Assembly: GCA_003313425.1 (NCBI GenBank) | Contig: NHZP01000010.1 | Span: 1,364,001-1,428,000, forward strand | Source of the DNA: Pseudopyrenochaeta lycopersici | Lineage: Eukaryota > Ascomycota > Dothideomycetes > Pleosporales > Pseudopyrenochaetaceae | Direction: 5' to 3' | Length of the DNA stretch: 64,000 nucleotides | In this document: piece by piece, positions 56,621 through 64,000 of the stretch | Position numbering within the stretch: position 1 is the first letter of the stretch | Layout of the letters: the number at the start of each line of letters is the position of its first letter | Notes under the pieces: model-generated | Seen by the model: only the letters and a program-made list of their open reading frames with translations | What the model was told of the DNA's origin: nothing | Databases searched by the model: none | Program-made: the position numbers and the translations under genes

Positions 56621-58990
56621 ATGTCGACGTTCGCGGCCGCCTCCCACGCTTGCGCCTCCGCTCCCGCTCCCGCTCCCGCCTCCGCCCCCGTCTCGGCGCC
56701 TGCCTCGGCCTTCTCCTTGGCGTCTGAATCTCCACAACCGCAACCACAGCCAGCGGCGCCGTCCAAGCCCAGGCGGCTGCTGGCGTGTGTCCTGTGCCAG
56801 CAGCGCAAAGTCAAGTGCGATCACAACTACCCCTGCGCCACTTGCGTCAAGGCCCGCGTGCAATGCGTACAGGTGACACAGGCCCCCCGCCGGCGGAGAC
56901 GACAGTTCCCTGAGAAAGAACTGCTTGTGCGTCTTCGTCAGTATGAGGATCTCCTGCGCCAGCACAACATCAGATTCGAGCCGCTGCACCCCAACTCGAT
57001 TTCGGGTGAAGACAAGCAATCCCCCGCTTCTGCAGGGAAGGGCTCGTGCGATTCAGAAGATGAGGACCAGGCAAAGAGCACCGCGGGTGCCATTGGTCGT
57101 GCTCCGTCTGGCACAAACACACCCACCACCGAGAGAACCAAGGTGGAGGCCAAGCGTATGTTTCACGTGATGCGCGAAGAGGTCCGCGACCGCGATAAAG
57201 AGGACTCTTCCGACGACGAGGTACAGCCCATTGTCTTCAAGAAGGCGTGGGACGAAGCGATCGGCAACAACGACCACCTTCTGTTTGGCTGGCCACAGAC
57301 GGCAGTCGCCATGTACACGCTGCATCCTCAGCCAGTCCAGGTATTTCAGCTGTGGCAACTGTACCTCGACAATGTCAACCCGCTGCTGAAGGTCACACAC
57401 ACGCCGAGTCTGCAAGGCCGCATCATAGAAGCCGCAGGAAACGTCTTGGACATCAAGCCCGATCTAGAGGCGCTCATGTTTGCCATCTACTGCACAGCCG
57501 TCTCAAGCCTCAGCGATGACACCTGTCGGGCCATGTTTGCCTCGCCCAAGTCGCATCTCTTGGCGGCATATCAGCTTGGCTGCCAACAAGCTCTGGTGAA
57601 CAGTCGCTTCCTGCGCTACACCAGCCGTGACTGCCTGACTGCACTCTATCTTTATTTGGTACGTCCATTGGCTCCATGTGCTTGCGCTGTCTGATAGCGC
57701 TAGGTCTCCATCAGGCCCAACACCACTCCAGAATCGTTATCGGCAATGCTTGGCGTTGCCGTCCGTATTGCGCAGCGCATGGGCATACACAACGAAGCCA
57801 TCCTAGCCAAATCCACTCCTCTCGAGGCTGAGATCAGCCGGAGGCTTTGGTGGTCGCTCATCCTTTTCGATACGCGCATTGGTGAAATGGCCGATTTCCA
57901 AGCGACAACTTTACTTCCCATGTGGGACTGCAGCGTTCTCCTCAACGTTAATGACTCAGACCTCCGACATGATATGAAAGAGCCTCCCCAGGTCCAAGGC
58001 AAGTCAACTGATGCGCTTTTCGCCGTTGTGCGTAGTGAGCTTGGCGATTTTGTTCGCCACACCAAGTTTCATCTTGGTTACTACGATCCATCCTTGAAAC
58101 CCACAGATGGACACGTACAGGATGGCGGCGAGAATGAAGGTGGGGAGACGGATCGCTTCGAAAAGGCAGTCGAGGCCAAATACCTCAATTTTTGTGACCC
58201 AGACAACCCACTTCACTATATGACCATCTGGACAGCCCGGGGAGACATTGCCAAATTTCGCCTCATGGAACACCATTCTCAATATGCAGGTTCACCCTTA
58301 CATCAGGCTGAGACTCAACGGGAAGCCGCCCTCTCGTACGCACTCAGCATGCTTGAATGCAACACGAAGCTTGTGACCTCTCCTCTGACAAAAGGATTCA
58401 TCTGGATGATTCAGTCTCACTTCCCTTTCATTGGTTACATCCAAACAGTTCAATATCTGAAATGGCGACCGATGAGTCCCAAAGCCACGGCGGCTTGGCA
58501 AATCATGAGCGACAATTACCATGCAAATGGCGATTTGCTATCTGTGAGATCTCGCTTCTTTGAGATATTGGCCAGTTTTGTTCTCCAGGCGTCGGATGCA
58601 CGGGAGGCTGCGTTCAATGAGTCTGCATCTCCATCAGAGACGCCGCAGATTGTGTTGTCAGTCAGACAGCGATTAGCGCAGATGGCGCCAAATGTGCAAA
58701 CACTCAGCGGTCGGCAGCTACACGAGACCATGGACACTTCGAACGAGTTCTTCACGTCTGATGCTATGAGTAGCCATGTTTACAACCCCACTCATTCTAT
58801 GGGCATGCACGATGACTATGCGCTCTCGGGGTTAGAGACACGTGGCGATTTGCCCACACTGTCTCTCCAAGATATTCAGATGGACTATGTCGACTGGTCT
58901 GCGATAAATTGGGACATGGGGAATGCTTCTATCAGCGGAGCAGGTGCGCCCAGAAGCCAGGAGCAACAATTGCAGCATCATCAGCACTGA
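56621..58990 (+). CDS. Zn2Cys6 transcription factor with fungal_trans domain
   Basis: Predicted 774-residue nuclear regulator. Exons 56621-57658 and 57704-58990 (45-bp intron). The N-terminal 45 residues are an Ala/Pro/Ser low-complexity stretch. The binuclear zinc cluster ACVLCQQRKVKCDHNYPCATC follows, with a basic RRRRR linker and a coiled segment (ELLVRLRQYEDLLRQH). The fungal-specific middle domain (PF04082-like) covers about 270-560, with QLWQLYLDNVNPLLKVTH and the ISRRLWWSLILFDTR signature. The C-terminus is Gln/His-rich. It follows the AflS-like gene by 225 bp on the same strand. It is a second pathway-specific regulator candidate; such factors also occur outside clusters. The ATG at 56621 is the first true ATG of the frame. 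Confidence 0.9.
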
Positions 58991-59586
58991 AGGAGTAGAG
59001 GATTAAACCATGTATGATACATCAGCCAGCTATACACAACTATTCAAACTTAGTAATTATGTTCCAGAGGTATTGCCACTACCCTCCAGCCGCTCGAAGC
59101 TGGAAGTAGTCCGGATTATCTAAGCTAAGGCATTCTATCCCGTTTTTAGCTGTAATAGCACCCCGCATGATTGTATGGACCTTCATCTATGGTTCAAGTC
59201 TAGTCTCAAGCACACTCTGTTAGCAGACAAGGCTGCCCTGTATCGCGGTCCCACTGAGCTTTCTGGTACTTCCGAGACCTCGGAATCCGAGCCTCAGGAA
59301 TTATGTCAGCTTGAGCTGACCACCAATAGCTGCGAAACGCTCTCCATCGCCGTGCTCGGCCAATTCTGACCAAACATCCGACGACACAAGCTTCTTTCTC
59401 CCTTACCGGCTTGGAGCAACACGGCTGAACAAAAAAAAAGTCATATGTTTTGGGAGACCAGAAGATTTGTCAAAACCCGATGCCTACATAGAGGTATATA
59501 GGTGATCATTTTAGACACTGACACAGACCATAGACGCATGCTCAATAAGTTATTGCGAATTTGTTACCACACCCTTTGTTCCTAAA
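58991..59586. other. Intergenic, promoter of NmrA-like gene
   Basis: About 600 bp between two + strand genes. No coding feature. Contains the palindrome TCGGAATCCGA listed separately. Confidence 0.5.
59280..59290. promoter_or_regulatory. Candidate AflR-type site TCGGAATCCGA
   Basis: Palindromic match to TCG-N5-CGA, 297 bp upstream of the NmrA-like gene. Its half-site TCGGA is the same as in the sites at 36912, 43933 and 47233. Confidence 0.35.
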
Positions 59587-60649
59587 ATGTCTCCAAGGTT
59601 GATCACTGTTTTTGGCGCAACCGGAGCCCAAGGAAGCGGCGTTATTAATACTGTCCTAGCCGTTCCAACGTTAAAAGACAAGTACACCTTGAGGGCAGTG
59701 ACTCGCGACACAGAGAGCGCCAAATCGCAAGCTCTCAGGCAGAGAGGTGTGGAGCTAGTCAAGGGCGACTTGAACGATGTCGAATCTCTCAAGGCCGCTG
59801 TCAAGGGTTCATACGGCGTCTTCGGCATGACCGACTTCTGGTCTGTCCACTCGCAAGAAATTGAAATGCAGCAGGGCAAGAATCTCTTCGAGGCCTGCAA
59901 GGCTCAGGGTGTTCGTCATTATGTGTGGTCGTCTCTGCCTCATGCGCTTAAATTGACCAATGGAGCCCTTACGCAGCTCCCTTACTTCGACGGGAAAGCA
60001 ATAGTGGAAGAGTACATTGAGGCAAATAAGGGTGATATGATTGCTTCCTACTTCTGGCCTGGTAAGAGTCGTAGCCTGAAATGTCCTGTGTTCATGGTTC
60101 CGGAGCGCTAACTATTTCTACTCAGCCATGTTCTTCAGCTTCATTGAGAACCTCATCCGCGGCGGTCAAGACGGAGCTCCGCATCTGACTCTACCCGTCT
60201 CTTCCGAGAACTCGCTCTGGCCATTCATCGATCCTCCCAGCGACGGTGGCAAGTTCATCATGGGCCTCTTTGAAGCTGGCGAAAAGAGCAACGGCGCGCA
60301 AGTTCATGCCGTTAGCGCTTGGACCACGCCCAAAGAGCTAGTTGCGGCACTCAGCAAAGAAGCCGGAAAGGAGGTTGCTCTCAGACTCATCCCTGCAGAT
60401 GTGTTCGCGAAGGACTTCCCGGACAATATTACAGGCCAATTGACCGAGACGCTGCTCATGGCCATTGAGAACGGTGTGTACGGCAAGGGCGAGGACAAAA
60501 ATCAAGCTGAGCATGACAAGTGGCTGGTTGGAGGAGGGGGCAAGAAAGCTACACTTCAAGGGTGGGTTCATGAGAACGGGCCGTGGTCTTTTGAGACGAA
60601 GAGTTTCTTCGATGTCTTGGCGGCTCAGAAGGCAGCGCAGATTCCGTAG
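59587..60649 (+). CDS. NmrA-like NAD(P)-binding oxidoreductase
   Basis: Predicted 332-residue extended/atypical SDR of the NmrA family. Exons 59587-60061 and 60126-60649 (64-bp intron). N-terminal NAD(P) motif GATGAQGSGV, then VTRD, VKGDLNDVESL, GVRHYVWSSLPH. NmrA proteins range from redox-sensing regulators that bind NAD(P) without catalysis to enzymes such as AflX of the aflatoxin pathway. The Tyr/Lys catalytic pair of classical SDRs is not evident, which is normal here. In an AflR/AflS cluster with an AflY-type domain, an AflX-like part in anthraquinone-to-xanthone conversion is a reasonable guess. It converges with the second NmrA-like gene. Confidence 0.88.
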
Positions 60650-61150
60650 AGTGTGCAACATGGCCCGTGAAGATTGATTTTATTTAATAACATGATATGT
60701 TTTCCAATTAAACATTACGAGATCGCCATCATGACAAAGTTTGTGGCTGTTCTTGATATGTCAGCGCGGCAAGCATGAATGACAAAACATCTCTTCGTGA
60801 TATCATGATCTTGACTCGCCCAAATATGAGAGACGCTAGTAAGATCCTACTAGATGTTGTTTATATTTCTCGTGCTCAACATCATGTTGCCATTAAAAGT
60901 TTGAGTTGCAGTTTTAGATCAACCATATCTCGGGATATTTCTCTGAATGTTGAGGCTTTGTCCAGGTTCAGAGAAACGCAGATTCTGAAGATTGGCATGT
61001 AATTATATTCTTGAATCTATATCATTTTATCACTCCCTTAAGTCTTCGGACGATATACCTCCACAAATGTCACACCAAAGTTGTTGTGGTAGAAGCGGAA
61101 AAAATTGCGTATGTCAATTCCAACTCATATTCATTGGCGGTATCATATAT
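60650..61150. other. Convergent intergenic region
   Basis: 500 bp between the 3' ends of the two NmrA-like genes. AT-leaning; no gene seen. Confidence 0.5.
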
Positions 61151-61945
61151 CTAGGAGGGCCCAGTAGAAGGCAAATACGGATGCATGAAAGGGAAGTAGT
61201 GTCTCAGCAATCCCACCAAAATGCACTTTGGCGTTCCAGGAGGAAACCGAGCCCCGCCATTCCTATTTACGACACTTACATTCTTCATATCGTAGATCCC
61301 TTCCTTGCTATCTGCGGCCTCAATCATAGCAGCAGCCAGGTCCAGGTACGAAATAAAACTCTCTTCGTGGTCTAGACTGAGTTTGTGTCCACGCTGGATA
61401 TCTACTGACAGACCCCCAGGCTTGATAAAGATTGTCGAAACCCAGTCTTGTTGTGCCCGGAGGAAATTTTCTGCCACTCTTAGATCGTGATAGACGTTGG
61501 ATGCGGCGGTGAGCATAATGGGGCGGAACCACCATGGCATTTTGCGGGCTAGGTGGTCGTCGATCGTTGCTGAAGATAGAAGGACTAGTTTCGGCATTCG
61601 CAGAGTTCCAGGCGCCGATTCAGCTTTCAACCTCTCCAGGGCGCTGATGACAGTCTTGGCTTGGTCTTGACCCAGACGGCAACCGGGAATATTGTCGTTG
61701 GATGTGACGACCATGAAGACGGCACTGCAATCCTTGATGCACGAAACCATCATATCGACATCGAGGATGCTGCCTTCATACACTTTGACCTTCTTGCTTT
61801 CATTTATCTGGGGCAGCAGGCGGACCAACTTGTCCTTGTTTCGGCAATAAGCATTGATCCCGGCTGTGGTATTTGACGCAAGAAGGTTCTCGATGAGTGC
61901 GGTGCCACAGTTTCCGGTCGAGCCCAATACTGCGTAGGTGGACAT
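61151..61945 (-). CDS. NmrA/isoflavone-reductase-like NAD(P)-binding protein
   Basis: Single-exon gene for a 264-residue protein with the N-terminal nucleotide motif [20 protein letters not shown], the FMVVTSNDN strand and [11 protein letters not shown]. It belongs to the NmrA/isoflavone-reductase-like group but is not a close copy of the gene at 59587. AflX (OrdB) of the aflatoxin pathway is a protein of this general type; whether this is its counterpart needs a phylogeny. The ATG at 61945 places the glycine motif at the expected distance; the frame is open a little further upstream but without ATG. The C-terminal segment ([25 protein letters not shown]) resembles family tails. Confidence 0.85.
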   Translation of the reverse strand: MSTYAVLGSTGNCGTALIENLLASNTTAGINAYCRNKDKLVRLLPQINESKKVKVYEGSILDVDMMVSCIKDCSAVFMVVTSNDNIPGCRLGQDQAKTVISALERLKAESAPGTLRMPKLVLLSSATIDDHLARKMPWWFRPIMLTAASNVYHDLRVAENFLRAQQDWVSTIFIKPGGLSVDIQRGHKLSLDHEESFISYLDLAAAMIEAADSKEGIYDMKNVSVVNRNGGARFPPGTPKCILVGLLRHYFPFMHPYLPSTGPS

Positions 61946-62295
61946 GGTGAGTGTATCTGTAGTGTTTTGAAGGGAGATAGTATTCAAAGATTGGGTACAT
62001 GGCCAAAACTTTGTGACATTCCACTGATAAGAGCATGACTATAGTGTTGCGTGAAAAGTCCCCGCTGATAGATTCCTCGGGCCTTTTCTGCTCAACGCAC
62101 GAAAAGTCGGATAATTCCCGCGTCAATGGTCCGAATTCACCACTACTCTCCTCCCTTCGTACAACAAGGAGCAAATCATAATCCTGGTGTGCTGTCTTGG
62201 CTTGCGGCAGATGAACCAGATATCTCGGCACAAGGAAGCATATTCTAGAGCGCGAATCGGCTCTATTCTGGCGAATGAAGACAAAAAAATCAGAT
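61946..62295. other. Intergenic, promoter of the second NmrA-like gene
   Basis: 350 bp between the NmrA-like start and the 3' end of the acyl-CoA synthetase gene, both minus strand. Nothing else seen. Confidence 0.5.
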
Positions 62296-64000
62296 TTATT
62301 CGGTCAAGCTACTTAGATATTGGGCAACAGCTTCTTGGACACTGCACTTCACGATTTTTAACGTTCGATTGACTGGAAAATCGGATAGTCCGAGTTCTTC
62401 CAACTCCAACACTGCATCCAGCGCATATCGTTTCCCCAAGCAATTGTCAATGTGCTGAATGATACTCTCCTCCGTCTTAGAATTCAGTCTCTTGACCACT
62501 GCATACGTCGCTTCTCCAAGCTGCGCGTGTGGAATTCCGACTACGCATGTCTATACACGATATATTGTTAGTCTACGACAGGTTATAGCTTACGAGTATC
62601 GAGAGAGGAGAATTCACCTGGGCATTTAGAAATTGTTCAACCAGGCTTTCCAGTGGACCAGGCATAATATCAACGCCGGCACGTATTATCTTGTCTTTAC
62701 TGCGGCCCAATATGTAGATTATCCCATTGCGATCCATGATAGCTGTGTCTCCCGTTACGAACCACCTGCCCTCGGCATCATTGTAAAATGAAGTCTCGGA
62801 TTCGCCTCCCAGATAGTGGTGAATGATGCTAGAACTGCGTATGTGCATCTCACCCTGCTCGCCCGTTGTAACCGTACTTTGTTTCTCGGCATTCCATAAC
62901 CGTACTGTAGATCCTGGAGCTACCGTACCAATTGGGCATGTCTCCCCCAGAAATGGTATTTTGGACACTGGCAAGTCAAAGAATGGCCATCTGAATGCAG
63001 CAACGCCCTCAGACATTCCGTGATGCGTGCATATCCGTGCTTGAGGAAACAGAGTAGCACACTTGACGAGAACAGACTTGTTCACGGCGTCCCCTCCAAT
63101 TTGAATCGTCCGGACCGAGTTCAAATTGATGTGTGGCCGAGATTCAATCTGATCAGCTATCATATGCACCATTGAGGGAGAGAGAACGACAAATGTCGCA
63201 CCAAATGTGCCAATCGCTTCTATTGTGTCGTCAATGTGGAAACTGCGCCCAGGCATCAGAACAGTGCCACCTGTGCTCCACGTCTGTAAGATCTGCGTTG
63301 GCGCAATCGCCCGAGAGCTGTGCGCCTGCTGAAGTGCTCGGTAGGAGTTTTGTTCATTTAGTAGCCATGACCAAGACTTAAGGAAGTGCGTTTGGCCGCC
63401 CACACGTAGCGGACAACCCTTCGGCTTTCCCGATGTCCCAGAGGTGAAGAGAATCGAATGAATGCGGTGATCGTTGTCTTCTCTAGCTTGCTCAAGCAAG
63501 AATCCGGAATTCTCCTCCGAGAAGTCTGCGTCTGCAAATGTCGAAAGTGGCCACCACTCGCTTCCTGGGAAGGTTCCTTCTAGTATAATGCCAAAGGGAC
63601 GCGCAAGGCGAAGCTCTTCAACCGCTATGTCTACCGTGACTGCGCCGGCTAGGCCAGGAACCACAATGATTGAGGGCTTGAGAGAATGGAGCACATCTCG
63701 AAGACTTTTGTGTGAATCTGCCGCCAAAATGGATGGATCGATACAAGTCATTGTTAGTTTCATCAAGACGCAAGTCCATAGGAGTATGCAGAACTCGCCA
63801 CCATTCGGGATGCAGACAAGAATGGTTGAACCCGATTTGAGCCCCCTTTTTGTCCAATCAGTTACTAATCGTTGGGATGTCATCAATAACTCCATATATG
63901 TGATTGATAGGCAATCCTTCGTTATCGGCCTCGTTTTCAGATCAGATGGCCAGTTGGACGAGTCATCGCTTCTGAGTAGTTGTGAAAGATGTCCTGCAGA
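62296..64000 (-). CDS. Acyl-CoA synthetase / AMP-dependent ligase (5' end beyond window)
   Basis: Partial gene: the frame is open to the window edge, so the start lies past 64000. Visible part is 545 residues in two exons, 64000-62618 and 62550-62296 (67-bp intron, phase 0). Adenylation core motifs are present: SILFTSGTSGKPKG (A3), HHGMSEG (A5), RWFVTGD (A7), GRSKDKIIRAGVDIMPGPLE (A8), and the C-terminal Lys in NRTLKIVK (A10). The family activates carboxylic acids with ATP to acyl-adenylates and usually passes them to CoA. No carrier-protein or reductase domain follows the C-terminus, so this is a stand-alone ligase. It may supply the acyltransferase at 35282 or a starter unit for an unseen polyketide synthase (inference). 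It shows the cluster extends to the right. Confidence 0.9.

Noticed and set aside
56276..57019. Gly/Arg-rich 247-codon frame antisense to the Zn2Cys6 regulator
   Set aside because: GC-rich shadow of the Ala/Pro/Ser-rich start of the regulator; no motifs of its own.
31145..64000. Polyketide synthase or NRPS in the cluster
   Set aside because: Looked for ketosynthase, acyltransferase and condensation motifs in all long frames; only a stand-alone AMP ligase was found.

Overview
This is nuclear DNA of a filamentous ascomycete (Pezizomycotina). The genes carry short GT-AG introns of about 47-120 bp, and the gene families are typical of moulds: two PTH11-like rhodopsin-domain receptors, an ankyrin NLR, Zn2Cys6 regulators and AflR/AflS homologues. 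The first 2.7 kb is extremely A+T-rich with almost no CpG. That is the look of a repeat-induced-point-mutation (RIP) isochore, and it switches abruptly to balanced, gene-bearing DNA near 2720. No genus can be named from the sequence alone.

Layout. 1-2720: AT isochore with a 230-bp ATT microsatellite, a 5 x 41-bp minisatellite and an array of a 12-bp palindrome at its border. 3.8-11.6 kb: class II aldolase-like protein, P450, rhodopsin-domain receptor and aldo-keto reductase. 13.1-16.9 kb: two Golgi-type glycosyltransferases (GT34-like and GT31-like). 18.7-24.3 kb: a large STAND/NLR protein (nucleoside phosphorylase, NACHT, ankyrin) whose C-terminus has 15 near-identical 34-residue repeats. 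24.9-30 kb: secreted berberine-bridge-type FAD oxidase and a second receptor.

31-64 kb looks like a secondary-metabolite cluster: P450, NTF2/SnoaL-like protein, HXXXD acyltransferase, atypical SDR, a three-domain fusion (methyltransferase, questin-oxidase-like, SDR), another SDR, FAD monooxygenase, hemerythrin-like protein, 14-TM MFS exporter, divergent AflR-like and AflS-like regulators, a second Zn2Cys6 regulator, two NmrA-like oxidoreductases, and an acyl-CoA synthetase cut by the right edge. AflR/AflS, a questin-oxidase domain (as in AflY and GedK-type enzymes) and NmrA proteins (as in AflX) together suggest an anthraquinone or xanthone-type aromatic polyketide pathway. No polyketide synthase is visible, so it presumably lies beyond position 64000 or elsewhere.

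The most novel item is the 1097-residue fusion at 39675-43170, encoded almost entirely by one uninterrupted 2.9-kb exon. Its three activities could act one after another: reduction, Baeyer-Villiger-type ring opening, methylation. Exon structures were worked out by eye from splice sites, reading phase and family similarity; the start codons given are true ATGs.
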